Part shown: piece after piece, positions 50,094 to 59,162 of the stretch | Numbering within the stretch: the first letter of the stretch is position 1 | Layout: the number at the start of each line of letters is the position of its first letter | Assembly (NCBI RefSeq): GCF_029223485.1 | Contig: NZ_JARHTP010000026.1 | Span: 1 to 64,000 of the forward strand | DNA length: 64,000 bases | Direction of reading: 5' to 3' | From: Streptomyces coacervatus | GTDB lineage: Bacteria; Actinomycetota; Actinomycetes; Streptomycetales; Streptomycetaceae | Position numbers and translations under genes: made by a program | The notes under the pieces: generated by a model | The model's input: only the letters and a program-made list of their open reading frames with translations | What the model was told of the DNA's origin: nothing | The model's database searches: none

Positions 50094-52952
50094 GTGCACA
50101 GACCCCGCCCCGCCGTCGGACTGTCCCTCGCAGTGATCGTCGTGGCGGGGCTGATGAGCGGCTGGGGGACCGGGCCGGCGGCGGCGGACTCGGGGTCCGG
50201 CGCGACGCTGTACGTCAACCATGACGTGGCGTGCAGTGACAGCGGAGTGGGAGCCGAGGACCTGCCCTTCTGCAGCGTGCAGGCAGCGGCGGACGTGGTG
50301 GCGCCGGGGGACACGGTCCGGATCCTGTCGCCGAAGGGCGATCCGTACTCGGGAGCGGTGACGCTGACGCGGTCGGGGACCAGTGATGCGCCGATCACCT
50401 TCACGGGGGCGCAACCCGGTACGACCAACTCGCGGGCGGTGCTCTCGTGGCCCGGCACCGCACCGGCGCTGACGCTGGACGCGGTGCACGACGTCGACGT
50501 CGAATCGCTGTCCTTCACCGACGACGGCGGAAACGGCGTGGCGGTGAAGGGCTCCGAGAACGTGACCCTCAACCAGCTGGCGATCTATCACCCGGCCCTG
50601 TCGGTCCCCGCCACGGGAACCGCGGTAGGCGTGGACGGCACGTCCTCCGACGTGACCGTCTCACGGAGCTGGATGGGCCCCTCGTACGCGTACGGCGTGC
50701 GGGTGGAGCCGGGAGCCGCCCGGGTCACCGTGACGACCGACGTGATCACCACGATGCGGCAGGGCGGGATCGCAGTCACCGGAACAACGGGCGCATACGT
50801 GACGAGCAACACGCTCCTCGCGCCGTGCGCCACCGGAATCTCGCTGGACGGCGGCAGCTCCGGGGCTGTGGAGAACAACGTGGTCATCAACACGGGAGCG
50901 GCGCAGAGCAGCAGCTGCCCGGCACCGACCGCACCGCTCTACGCGGTGTCGACCGACTCCACGGACCAGGTCACCGCCGACTACAACGTGGCGGCGAACG
51001 ACACGGGCGCTTCCGCCCCGTCGCGCGCCGAGTACTCCTGGGGCGGCACCTCGTACGCCTCCAGCACGGCGTTCCAGGCGGGGACAGCACAGGGCACTCA
51101 CGACATCGACGGACTCTCCGCTCCCTTCGGGAGCCAGCCGCCCGAGCGCTCCCGCCTCATCGACTCGGCCGACTCCAACGCGCCCGGCGAACTCGGCACC
51201 GACTACGTGGGCCACCCGCGAGCCGACGACCCGATCGTCGACAACACCGGCACCGGCACACCCCCTCCCGACCGAGGCGCCGTCGAACGCGAGGACGTCA
51301 TCACGATTCCCGCCGACGCCTACCCATCGAGCGGCATCGCGCCATTCGACACCTCGGTGAAGACGGACGCCGTCAGCAACTGGGCCAAGGCGCTCACGTA
51401 CTCGGTCGACTTCGGGGACGGCAGCGCCCCGGTCACCGGCGCGGCGGGCTCCCCCATCGCCCACACCTACAGCACGCCGGGTCGATACCTCGCACGCATC
51501 ACGGTCACCGACAGCGACGGAACCAGCACGGCCGGGGCCAACTGGACGATGGCGGCTACGGCCACGCCGCCGCCCGCCTCGCTGTCCGCAGCCGTCGACG
51601 CCACCAGCGACGGCCAGATCAACGCGGGGACCGCCCAGTTCGCCGTGCCGGAACCGACCGACTCGTGGGAGGTCCTCAGCCGGGTCCTGGACTTCGGCGA
51701 CGGCAGCCACGACAGCGTGGGCGACGGCGTCGGGCAGACGGTGCACCAGTACCCGGCCCCCGGCACTTACACCGCCACCCTGACCCAGACCGACCGGCTC
51801 GGCCGCACCACCACCGCCACCACGACCTTCCACTCGGCGGACGCCTTCGTCGCGATGACCCCGCAGTACGACACCGAGAAGACGATCGCCGCCCACGGCG
51901 TCCTGAAGCTCTCGGCGGCCACCCTGCGCGCCGACTCCAGCGGTGTGGACGCGGCCCAGCTACAGCTCGTCACCAGCGCGGCCAAGGCGAGCGGCTCCCT
52001 CACCCTCTACACCGCCGGCACCACCCGCCCCGGCACGTCCACCATCAACTTCGAGTCCGGCCGGACGGCGCTCAACGAGGCGACGGTCAAGGTCACCCCG
52101 ACCGGTTCGGTCGACATCTACAACGGCAGCTCCGGTGCGGTGACGGTCGACGTCGCCACGGTCGGCATCCAGTCGCACGCGCAGTACGCCGACACCTACC
52201 ACCCGGCCTCTCCGGTCCGCCTGCTCGACACCCGCAACGGCACCGGAGGCAGCACCGGCCCGGTCGCCGGCGGCCACTCGGTCACGTTGGCGGTCGGCGG
52301 CACGCACGGTGTCCCGGCGGGAGCGAACGCGGTGGTCCTCAATGTCACCGCGACCACCACCAAGTCGTCCGGCACTCTCGTCGCCTCCACACACGGCACC
52401 ACGGGCTCCTCCGTGACCGGCCCGTACTGGACGACCGGGCAGACCGCCTCCGCCCAGATCGTGCTTCCGCTGGTCGACGGCAAGGTCGTGCTGCGCAACA
52501 CCGGCAGGGCGTCGGCGAACCTCGTCGCGGACCTCGTCGGCTGGTACGGCACCACCGCGAACGGCTCGGAGTTCCTGCCCACCGCCCCCGCCCGCATTCT
52601 CAACACCCGCACCGGAGCCGGCACGGGCAAGGTCGCCAGGCTCGCCGCCCACTCCACCCTCAAACTCAAGGTCACCGGCGCCCACGGCGTCCCGGCGACC
52701 GGAGTCACCGCCGTCGACCTGAACCTCACCGTGCCCTCCCCGTCGGGCAGCGGCTACCTCGTCGCCTACGCCGACGGCACCTCGCGCCCCGGTGTGTACG
52801 CGCTGAACTTCACCAAGGGCCACACCGCGGCCAACCACGCGCTGGTCAAGGTCGGCGCCGACGGCGAGATCGACCTCTACAACGCGGGTGCCGGCCCGGT
52901 GGACGTATACGTCGACCTCTTGGGCGACTACGACATCTTCCCGGCGAGCTGA
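50094..52952 (+). CDS. Large secreted PKD/right-handed beta-helix surface protein
   Basis: 952 residues from GTG 50094, selected because GGGAG lies 6 bases upstream and a signal peptide follows at once (VGLSLAVIVVAGLMSG); the frame opens at 50022. Mature order: a beta-helix-type region (about 35-365, ATLYVNHDVACSDSG start typical of choice-of-anchor/pectate-lyase-like folds); two PKD domains (about 410-500 and 505-585, each with DFGDGS); and three repeats of about 110 residues with (V/I)(R/L)(L/N)(L/T)(D/R)TR motifs (ASPVRLLDTRNGTG, APARILNTRTGAGT). No sortase motif. Probably binds carbohydrate or protein outside the cell. Confidence 0.82.
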   Translation: MHRPRPAVGLSLAVIVVAGLMSGWGTGPAAADSGSGATLYVNHDVACSDSGVGAEDLPFCSVQAAADVVAPGDTVRILSPKGDPYSGAVTLTRSGTSDAPITFTGAQPGTTNSRAVLSWPGTAPALTLDAVHDVDVESLSFTDDGGNGVAVKGSENVTLNQLAIYHPALSVPATGTAVGVDGTSSDVTVSRSWMGPSYAYGVRVEPGAARVTVTTDVITTMRQGGIAVTGTTGAYVTSNTLLAPCATGISLDGGSSGAVENNVVINTGAAQSSSCPAPTAPLYAVSTDSTDQVTADYNVAANDTGASAPSRAEYSWGGTSYASSTAFQAGTAQGTHDIDGLSAPFGSQPPERSRLIDSADSNAPGELGTDYVGHPRADDPIVDNTGTGTPPPDRGAVEREDVITIPADAYPSSGIAPFDTSVKTDAVSNWAKALTYSVDFGDGSAPVTGAAGSPIAHTYSTPGRYLARITVTDSDGTSTAGANWTMAATATPPPASLSAAVDATSDGQINAGTAQFAVPEPTDSWEVLSRVLDFGDGSHDSVGDGVGQTVHQYPAPGTYTATLTQTDRLGRTTTATTTFHSADAFVAMTPQYDTEKTIAAHGVLKLSAATLRADSSGVDAAQLQLVTSAAKASGSLTLYTAGTTRPGTSTINFESGRTALNEATVKVTPTGSVDIYNGSSGAVTVDVATVGIQSHAQYADTYHPASPVRLLDTRNGTGGSTGPVAGGHSVTLAVGGTHGVPAGANAVVLNVTATTTKSSGTLVASTHGTTGSSVTGPYWTTGQTASAQIVLPLVDGKVVLRNTGRASANLVADLVGWYGTTANGSEFLPTAPARILNTRTGAGTGKVARLAAHSTLKLKVTGAHGVPATGVTAVDLNLTVPSPSGSGYLVAYADGTSRPGVYALNFTKGHTAANHALVKVGADGEIDLYNAGAGPVDVYVDLLGDYDIFPAS

Positions 52953-52988
52953 CCGAAGCAGGGCAACAAAGACAACAAAAGGAACAGG

Positions 52989-53174
52989 ATGGCACCCGAG
53001 ATCTTCGGCTTCGAGATCGTCCGGCGCGGCTATGACCGCACCCAGGTCGACGCCTACCTCGCACAGCTGGTCGCCGGTACGGCCCCCGACGCACCCCCGG
53101 CCTTCGACATCGCTCGCCGGGGTTACGACCGGGCACAGGTCGACGCCCGGATCGCCGAACTGCAGGCCGGCTGA
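52989..53174 (+). CDS. Mini-protein made of two DivIVA-type motifs
   Basis: 61 residues from ATG with AAAGGAACAGG upstream. Two repeats of about 26 residues, FEIVRRGYDRTQVDAYLAQL and FDIARRGYDRAQVDARIAEL, each match the membrane-binding N-terminal motif of DivIVA/Wag31 (F-x(5)-RGYD-x-x-x-VD). Nothing else is present: no coiled-coil body. It may bind polar membrane or DivIVA itself. It lies 36 bases after the PKD protein gene, perhaps co-transcribed. Confidence 0.7.
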   Translation: MAPEIFGFEIVRRGYDRTQVDAYLAQLVAGTAPDAPPAFDIARRGYDRAQVDARIAELQAG

Positions 53175-53259
53175 GGATGGCGGGCCGGCCGCTTGGCAGG
53201 GTTGCGGTGTGGCGCTACGTTCTGGCTGGTCGGCGTAGGGCCAAGGGGGGCGGGGGACG

Positions 53260-53577
53260 ATGAGTCGGGACGAGGCCAAGGCCATCCGGGATGTCGAGCT
53301 GGAGAAGGACCGGGCTCGGTACGGACTGCTGGCCGTCGTGATCAGCAATCTTGCGATCGCGGGGGTCGCGATCTTCGGGGTGTGGCGGCTCGACGGGGAC
53401 AAGGCGGTGGTCGTGGGGGTGCTCACGGCCGCGTTCACCGCGGTGAGCAGCATGACCACGGCCTACCTCGGGATCAAGGCCGTCTCCAACACCGCCAGGT
53501 CCATCGCGCTGGGGGAGGGTGGCATGCGGCAGCAGCAGCCCGCGCCCACGGCACCTCCGGGACAGCGGACCACCTGA
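53260..53577 (+). CDS. Small membrane protein of unknown function
   Basis: 105 residues from ATG with GGGGG upstream. A charged N-terminus (MSRDEAKAIRDVELEKDRAR) is followed by two membrane helices (about 24-42, 49-72) and a Gln/Pro-rich tail. No family recognised. It follows the DivIVA-motif gene on the same strand by 85 bases. Confidence 0.7.
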   Translation: MSRDEAKAIRDVELEKDRARYGLLAVVISNLAIAGVAIFGVWRLDGDKAVVVGVLTAAFTAVSSMTTAYLGIKAVSNTARSIALGEGGMRQQQPAPTAPPGQRTT

Positions 53578-53668
53578 GACTGCGAGCCTGCGAACAAATC
53601 CCCTGTTCAGCGGCCGGGCGGCAAATCGTTCGCCAGGGATTTCCCCGGGATGAGATCCTGGATCGCGT

Positions 53669-56600
53669 ATGTCTACGCACCCTGCCCCCGCCACCCCGGC
53701 CCTCGGCACCCTCGCCCCCCGCCTGACCGAGCTCTCCCTGCGCGACGCGCACCGGCTCGGGCGCAGGCTCGAAGGCGCGCGCAAGATCCGTAAGCCGGAG
53801 GCCCAGGCCGCCGTCCTCGCCGAGATCGAGGCGGAGATCGCGAAGGCCGAGGGGCGGATGGGCGAGCGGCGCGGCCGGGTCCCCGCCGTCTCGTATCCCG
53901 AGCAGCTGCCGGTCAGCCAGAAGAAGGACGTCATCGCGGAGGCCATCCGCGATCACCAGGTGGTCATCGTCGCCGGTGAGACCGGGTCCGGAAAGACCAC
54001 GCAGATTCCGAAGATCTGTCTGGAGCTCGGGCGGGGCGTGCGCGGCATGATCGGGCACACCCAGCCCCGTCGTATCGCCGCCCGTACCGTCGCCGAGCGT
54101 GTGGCCGAGGAGATGGACACCCCGCTCGGCGAGGCCGTCGGCTGGAAGGTGCGGTTCACCGACCAGGTGAACCAGGACGGCACCTTCATCAAGCTGATGA
54201 CCGACGGCATCCTGCTCGCCGAGATCCAGACCGACCGTGAGCTGCGCGCGTACGACACGATCATCATCGACGAGGCCCACGAGCGGTCCCTCAACATCGA
54301 CTTCCTGCTGGGCTATCTCGCGCAGCTGCTGCCGAAGCGGCCCGATCTCAAGGTCGTCATCACCTCCGCGACCATCGATCCCGAGCGCTTCTCCAGGCAC
54401 TTCGGCGATGCGCCGATCATCGAGGTCAGCGGGCGGACGTATCCGGTCGAGGTGCGTTACCGGCCCCTCCTCGAAGAGGACTCGGACGACTCCGACCGGG
54501 ACCAGATCACCGCGATCTGCGATGCCGTCGAGGAGCTTCAGGGGGAGGGCAAGGGCGACATCCTCGTCTTCCTCTCGGGGGAAAGGGAGATCCGGGACAC
54601 CGCCGACGCGCTGGTCAAGAAGAACTACCGGTTCACTGAGGTGCTCCCGCTCTACGCCCGGCTCTCGCACGCCGAGCAGCACCGCGTCTTCCAGCAGCAC
54701 ACGGGGCGCAGGATCGTTCTGGCGACCAACGTCGCCGAGACCTCCCTCACCGTCCCGGGCATCAAGTACGTCATCGACCCGGGCTTCGCCCGGATCAGCC
54801 GGTACAGCCACCGGACCAAGGTCCAGCGGCTGCCCATCGAGGCGATCTCGCAGGCCAGCGCCAACCAGCGCAAGGGCCGCTGCGGCCGTACGTCCGACGG
54901 CATCTGCATCCGCCTCTACTCCGAGGACGACTTCCTCGCCCGCCCGGAGTTCACGGACGCGGAGATCCTCCGTACGAACCTCGCCTCCGTCATCCTGCAG
55001 ATGACCGCGGCCGGCCTCGGCGACATCGAGAAGTTCCCGTTCATCGACCCGCCGGACCACCGCAACATCCGCGACGGCGTTCAACTGCTGCAGGAACTGG
55101 GCGCGTTGGACCCGGCGGAGAAGGACGCACGGAAGCGGCTCACACAGACCGGCCGCAAGCTCGCCCAGCTGCCGGTCGACCCCCGTCTGGCCCGTATGGT
55201 CCTGGAGGCCGACAAGAACGGCTGTGTCCGCGAGGTCATGGTCATAGCCGCCGCGCTGTCCATCCAGGACCCGCGCGAACGCCCCGCCGACAAACAGGCC
55301 CAGGCCGACCAGCAGCACGCCCGCTTCAAGGACGAGACCAGCGACTTCCTCGCCTACCTCAACCTGTGGCGTTACGTCCGCGAGCAGCAGAAGGAGCGGG
55401 GTTCGTCGTCCTTCCGCCGGATGTGCAAGCAGGAGTACCTCAACTTCCTGCGCATCCGTGAATGGCAGGACATCTATACGCAGTTGAGAACTGTCGCCAA
55501 GCAGATGGGCATCCACCTCAACGAGGAGGACGCGCCCGGCGACCGTGTCCACGTCTCCCTCCTGGCCGGTCTGCTGTCGCACATCGGCATGAAGGACGTG
55601 AAGGAGGGCGCGAAGAACGAGTATCTGGGGGCAAGGAACGCGAAGTTCGCGGTCTTCCCCGGCTCGGCGCTCTTCAGGAAGCCGCCGCGGTTCGTGATGT
55701 CGGCCGAGCTCGTCGAGACCTCTCGCCTCTGGGCGCGCGTCAACGCGAAGATCGAGCCCGAGTGGGTCGAGCCGCTCGCCGAGCACCTGATCAAGCGCAC
55801 GTACAGCGAACCGCACTGGGAGAAGGACCAGGCGGCCGTGATGGCGTACGAGAAGGTCACGCTGTACGGCGTGCCGATCGTCGCCCAGCGGAAGGTGAAC
55901 TACGGCCGTGTCGACCCGGAGACGAGCCGCGAGCTGTTCATCCGCAACGCGCTCGTCGAGGGCGACTGGCGCACGCACCACAAGTTCTTCGCCGACAACC
56001 GCAGACTCCTCAGCGAGGTCGAGGAGTTGGAGCACCGCGCCCGGCGCCGGGACATCGTCGTCGACGACGACACGCTCTTCGACTTCTACGACCAGAAGGT
56101 GCCCGAACACGTCGTCTCCGGCGCCCACTTCGACTCCTGGTGGAAGCGGAAGCGGCACGAGCAGCCGGAGTTCCTGGACTTCGAGCGGGAGATGCTCATC
56201 CGGGAGTCGGCGGAGGCGGTCACCAAGGCCGACTATCCCGACTCGTGGCGGCAGGGGCCGCTGAAGTTCCGGGTGACGTACCAGTTCGAGCCGGGCGCCG
56301 ACGCGGACGGTGTGACGGTCCATGTCCCCCTCCAGGTCCTCAACCAGGTCACGGACGAGGGCTTCGACTGGCAGATCCCGGGCCTGCGGGAGGAACTCGT
56401 CACCGAGCTGATCCGCTCGCTGCCGAAGCCGATCCGCCGCAACTACGTGCCGGCGCCGAACTTCGCGAAGCGCTTCCTGGACACGGCGGTCCCGCTGCAG
56501 GAGCCGTTGATGGTGACCATGGCGCGCGAGCTGAAGCGGATGGTCGGCGTGCCGTTCGAGGCGTCCGACTTCGACTGGTCGAAGGTCCCGGACCACCTCC

Positions 56601-57622
56601 GCATCACCTTCCGTATCGTCGACGAGCGGCGGCGCAAGCTCGCCGAGGACAAGGACCTCGAGGCGCTGAGGCTCCAGCTGAGGCCGAAGGCACGCCAGGC
56701 CCTCTCCCAGGCGGCCGCGGCCACCGCGTCCCGCGAGGGCGGGGAGTCCCTGGAGCGCAAGGGCCTGACCGACTGGACGATCGGCTCCCTCACCCGCGTC
56801 TTCGAGACGCGCCGGGCGGGCCAGCCGGTGAAGGCGTTCCCGGCGCTGGTGGACGACGGCGACACGGTCTCGGTCCGTCTCTTCGACACGGAGGCGGAGC
56901 AGGCGGAGGCGATGTGGAAGGGCACGCGGCGGCTGATCCTGCGCAACATCCCCGTCAACCCTGCGAAGTTCGCGTCCGAGAAGCTGACGAACCCCCAGAA
57001 GCTCGCCCTGTCCGCCAACCCGCACGGCTCGATCCAGGCCCTGTTCGACGACTGCGCGATGGCGGCGGCGGACAAGCTGATCGGGGACTTCGGGGGCCCG
57101 GCGTGGGACGAGGAGTCGTACCGGAAGCTGTACGACAAGGTGCGCGCGGAGATCGTGGACACGACGGTCCGGACGGTGGGGCAGGTACAGCAGGTACTGG
57201 CCGCCTGGCAGGCCTGTGAGCGCCGTCTGAAGGCCGTACGCAGCCCTGCGCTGCTGCCGAACCTCCAGGACGTGCGAAAGCAGCTGGACGCCCTCGTGAA
57301 GCCGGGCTTCGTGACGGAGGCGGGGCTGCGGCGCCTCGCCGACCTGATGCGGTACCTGGTGGCCGCGGACCGCCGCCTCCAGCAGATGCCGACCGGCGTC
57401 CAGCGGGACACGACGCGCATGGAGAAGGTCCACGAGATGCAGGACGAGTACGCATGGCTGCTGGAGCAGATGCCCCAGGGCCGTCCGGTCCCGTCCTCCG
57501 TCACGGACATCCGCTGGATGATCGAGGAGCTCCGGGTCAGCTATTTCGCCCACGCCCTCGGCACGGCGTACCCCGTCTCCGACAAGCGGATCGTGAAGGC
57601 GATCGACGCGGCCGTACCGTAA
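53669..57622 (+). CDS. hrpA: ATP-dependent DEAH-box RNA helicase HrpA
   Basis: 1317 residues, normal for bacterial HrpA. Motif I GETGSGKTTQIPK, motif II IIIDEAHERSLN, motif III ITSATIDP, motif VI QRKGRCGRTSDG, then the winged helix/HA2/OB-fold block and the long HrpA-specific C-terminal domain (DUF3418-like) in the final 500 residues. It unwinds or remodels RNA 3' to 5' and, in E. coli, helps rescue collided ribosomes and process mRNA. Start ATG 53669 is preceded by only a weak ribosome site. Single gene followed by tRNA-Asp. Confidence 0.95.
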   Translation: MSTHPAPATPALGTLAPRLTELSLRDAHRLGRRLEGARKIRKPEAQAAVLAEIEAEIAKAEGRMGERRGRVPAVSYPEQLPVSQKKDVIAEAIRDHQVVIVAGETGSGKTTQIPKICLELGRGVRGMIGHTQPRRIAARTVAERVAEEMDTPLGEAVGWKVRFTDQVNQDGTFIKLMTDGILLAEIQTDRELRAYDTIIIDEAHERSLNIDFLLGYLAQLLPKRPDLKVVITSATIDPERFSRHFGDAPIIEVSGRTYPVEVRYRPLLEEDSDDSDRDQITAICDAVEELQGEGKGDILVFLSGEREIRDTADALVKKNYRFTEVLPLYARLSHAEQHRVFQQHTGRRIVLATNVAETSLTVPGIKYVIDPGFARISRYSHRTKVQRLPIEAISQASANQRKGRCGRTSDGICIRLYSEDDFLARPEFTDAEILRTNLASVILQMTAAGLGDIEKFPFIDPPDHRNIRDGVQLLQELGALDPAEKDARKRLTQTGRKLAQLPVDPRLARMVLEADKNGCVREVMVIAAALSIQDPRERPADKQAQADQQHARFKDETSDFLAYLNLWRYVREQQKERGSSSFRRMCKQEYLNFLRIREWQDIYTQLRTVAKQMGIHLNEEDAPGDRVHVSLLAGLLSHIGMKDVKEGAKNEYLGARNAKFAVFPGSALFRKPPRFVMSAELVETSRLWARVNAKIEPEWVEPLAEHLIKRTYSEPHWEKDQAAVMAYEKVTLYGVPIVAQRKVNYGRVDPETSRELFIRNALVEGDWRTHHKFFADNRRLLSEVEELEHRARRRDIVVDDDTLFDFYDQKVPEHVVSGAHFDSWWKRKRHEQPEFLDFEREMLIRESAEAVTKADYPDSWRQGPLKFRVTYQFEPGADADGVTVHVPLQVLNQVTDEGFDWQIPGLREELVTELIRSLPKPIRRNYVPAPNFAKRFLDTAVPLQEPLMVTMARELKRMVGVPFEASDFDWSKVPDHLRITFRIVDERRRKLAEDKDLEALRLQLRPKARQALSQAAAATASREGGESLERKGLTDWTIGSLTRVFETRRAGQPVKAFPALVDDGDTVSVRLFDTEAEQAEAMWKGTRRLILRNIPVNPAKFASEKLTNPQKLALSANPHGSIQALFDDCAMAAADKLIGDFGGPAWDEESYRKLYDKVRAEIVDTTVRTVGQVQQVLAAWQACERRLKAVRSPALLPNLQDVRKQLDALVKPGFVTEAGLRRLADLMRYLVAADRRLQQMPTGVQRDTTRMEKVHEMQDEYAWLLEQMPQGRPVPSSVTDIRWMIEELRVSYFAHALGTAYPVSDKRIVKAIDAAVP

Positions 57623-57716
57623 CCGGCCGTACACACGGGGTGAGTTCGACCAGCGGGCTCACCCTCCTGTACAGTCTCTTCTCGCAGCGCAACGCACAAA
57701 TGGCGCCGCGAAACCT

Positions 57717-57791
57717 GGTCCTGTGGAGCAGTTTGGAGTGCTCGCCACCCTGTCAAGGTGGAGGCCGCGGGTTCAAATCCCGTCAGGACCG
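57717..57791 (+). tRNA. tRNA-Asp (GTC), copy 2
   Basis: 75 bases identical to the copy at 49722. Followed directly by a terminator and then by a defective duplicate of its own 3' part. Confidence 0.95.
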
Positions 57792-57803
57792 CAGTGAGTG
57801 AGA

Positions 57804-57833
57804 GGGCCCGCATCCCACAAGGGACGCGGGCCC
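57804..57833 (+). terminator. Terminator of tRNA-Asp copy 2
   Basis: GGGCCCGC-ATCCC / GGGAC-GCGGGCCC stem with ACAA loop, then TTCTTC. 13 bases after the tRNA. Confidence 0.8.
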
Positions 57834-57863
57834 TTCTTCATGCCCGCCCGCACACCCACCACC

Positions 57864-57936
57864 CGCCACCCTGTCAAGGTGGAGGCCGCGCCCGCGGCGC
57901 AGCCGCAATCGGGTACAGCAAATCCCGTCAGGACCG
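57864..57936 (+). pseudogene. Broken tRNA-Asp duplicate
   Basis: 27 bases identical to the tRNA-Asp anticodon arm (CGCCACCCTGTCAAGG onward, 57864-57890) and 18 bases identical to its 3' end (57919-57936) are separated by a 28-base insertion in place of GGTT of the T arm. The 5' half (acceptor and D arm) is missing, so it cannot fold. The following terminator is duplicated too. Confidence 0.88.
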
Positions 57937-57948
57937 CAGTGAGCGAGA

Positions 57949-57979
57949 GGGCCCGCATCCCGTCGAGGGACGCGGGCCC
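57949..57979 (+). terminator. Duplicated terminator after the tRNA-Asp pseudogene
   Basis: GGGCCCGC...GCGGGCCC stem followed by TTCTTCG; nearly the same as 57804-57833 and with the same CAGTGAG(T/C)GAGAG approach sequence. Confidence 0.75.
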
Positions 57980-58009
57980 TTCTTCGTATCCGCAGCGCCG
58001 GTCGGCATT

Positions 58010-58081
58010 TTCAGCCCGTCCGGCGTTTTGAGGGCGAGGCCGTTCAGGCCGAAGCGGGGGTCTGGGGGCGCAGCCCCCGGG
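58010..58081. repeat. Dispersed palindromic intergenic repeat, copy 4 (inverted)
   Basis: Reverse orientation of the unit at 12533/18250: TCAGCCCGTCCGGCGTTTTG, GGCCGTTCAGGCC, GAAGCGGGGGTCTGGGGGCG and a GGGGGC-GCA-GCCCCC hairpin. The preceding GCCGGTCGGCATTT also matches the flank of copy 3. Confidence 0.7.
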
Positions 58082-58232
58082 CTACGGTCAGGGCAGCTCC
58101 GGGTGCCCTCAGAGGCGCGGCACGGCAGTCACCCCGCACCCGGCGGAGCCCCACGCCGTCTTGACGCCGTCACTTTCCCTCGGTACCCAGAAGACAGGGC
58201 CTGCTCCCCGTGCGGCCCGCTGGAGGTGGCTT

Positions 58233-58424
58233 ATGGCGGCGTCGGTCAGGCACGAGACACGGGCCCTGCTCCGTGCGCATCTGTCGGCCGCTCAGTCGTA
58301 CGGCCATCTGACCCGCCACTGCCCCATCTGCCACCACCTGCTGCGGCTGGCTCTGGACGCCTCGCCGAGGGCCGCCGAGGTCCCGGACGAGGTCGCCGAG
58401 GACGAAAGTCCCGCCGGCGCATGA
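58233..58424 (+). CDS. Small DUF6274-type protein
   Basis: 63 residues from ATG 58233, with GGAGGTGGCTT upstream; the open frame begins earlier without support. RHETRALLRAHLSAAQSY and HLTRHCPICHHLLRLA: one CPIC pair with flanking His could bind zinc. It resembles a short conserved Streptomyces protein (DUF6274) near bldC, recognised from memory. Function unknown; possibly a small nucleic-acid or protein-binding zinc ribbon. Confidence 0.72.
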   Translation: MAASVRHETRALLRAHLSAAQSYGHLTRHCPICHHLLRLALDASPRAAEVPDEVAEDESPAGA

Positions 58425-58731
58425 CCATCGGCCCCTCCCAACACCCGCCCCGCCATGGGAATCTGGACCACGTGCCTCCTCTAGCGCACGGATGCCGACG
58501 GCAACAAGGACCGTGGCATGTGACGGGTGTCACCGCATGAGTTTCTGAAACCGCGGTACTTACACCCCGCCTACAAGTGGTCAATTTTATATGTGCAATT
58601 GCACCACCCGGGGACCCCTCCGGGAGGCTCCCCCGGCGCGCCGCCTTGCGGGCCCCACAGGAGATCCGACACCCCTCCCCAGACTCCGACAAGGCCACTC
58701 ACAGGCCCTGCGACAGGGCACGCCATGCGCA
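58425..58731. other. Gap between DUF6274 and bldC terminator
   Basis: No supported gene. It contains a perfect 12-base palindrome GTGCAATTGCAC (58593-58604) in an AT-rich patch and several G+C hairpins. Role unknown. Confidence 0.4.
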
Positions 58732-58772
58732 CAAAAAAGATCGCGCTGGACCCGGCGGAGTCCAGCGCGATC
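58732..58772 (-). terminator. Rho-independent terminator of bldC
   Basis: Perfect 13-pair stem GATCGCGCTGGAC/GTCCAGCGCGATC with an 8-base loop; on the minus strand it is followed by TTTTTT. It lies about 146 bases after the bldC stop codon. Confidence 0.85.
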
Positions 58773-58917
58773 GACGACGCACCCTGTGTGTTGCTGGGAA
58801 AGCTCTGAAGAGCGTGGGCGTGGAGCCTGTTGGGGCAGACCCCGCGTCGCTTGGAGCTAGGGTTCGGGCGCCGCGGCAAGTTGGGGGACCTGCCGGTTTG
58901 CCCGGTTATGCAGTTGT

Positions 58918-59124
58918 TCAGGCCTCGCTGCGCTGCTGCGGGATGCCCGCGAGCAGAGCACGGACCTCCGCCTCGCGGTAGCGGCGGTGCCCGCCGAGCG
59001 TTCGAATCGAAGTGAGCTTTCCGGCCTTCGCCCACCGCGTGACCGTCTTGGGGTCGACACGGAACATGGTGGCGACCTCAGCCGGGGTCAACAGCGGCTC
59101 GGCATCAGGGGTGCGAGCGGTCAT
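58918..59124 (-). CDS. bldC: Developmental regulator BldC (MerR-like DNA-binding protein)
   Basis: 68 residues from ATG with GAGGAGG upstream. A single MerR-type winged helix-turn-helix: LLTPAEVATMFRVDPKTVTR, then WAKAGKLTSIRTLGGHRRYR as the wing, and a short C-terminal tail. BldC binds DNA head-to-tail as a cooperative filament and delays the onset of differentiation in Streptomyces. It has no effector domain, unlike classical MerR proteins. The length and HRRYRE motif match BldC. Standing alone with its own terminator; upstream control elements are listed separately. Confidence 0.93.
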   Translation of the reverse strand: MTARTPDAEPLLTPAEVATMFRVDPKTVTRWAKAGKLTSIRTLGGHRRYREAEVRALLAGIPQQRSEA

Positions 59125-59140
59125 GAGCGGCCTCCTCGGG

Positions 59141-59162
59141 AGAACCGAACCTTCTCGGTTCT
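59141..59162 (-). promoter_or_regulatory. Inverted repeat in the bldC 5' leader
   Basis: AGAACCGA (59141-59148) and TCGGTTCT (59155-59162) with a 6-base loop lie 17 bases before the bldC start codon, just upstream of its GAGGAGG. It may be an operator, or a leader hairpin affecting translation. Confidence 0.5.

Noticed and set aside
53474..57634. 1386-codon minus-strand open frame opposite hrpA
   Set aside because: Shadow frame caused by G+C-biased third positions; the plus strand has all HrpA motifs.
57773..57958. Short minus-strand frames over the tRNA-Asp copies
   Set aside because: They only reflect the repeated tRNA and terminator sequences; the same 'LTGFEPAASTLTGWRA'-type translation appears opposite each tRNA-Asp and is a known annotation artefact.
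58577..58981. Open frame between DUF6274 and bldC
   Set aside because: It overlaps the bldC terminator and the antisense of bldC, and has no ribosome site or similarity.
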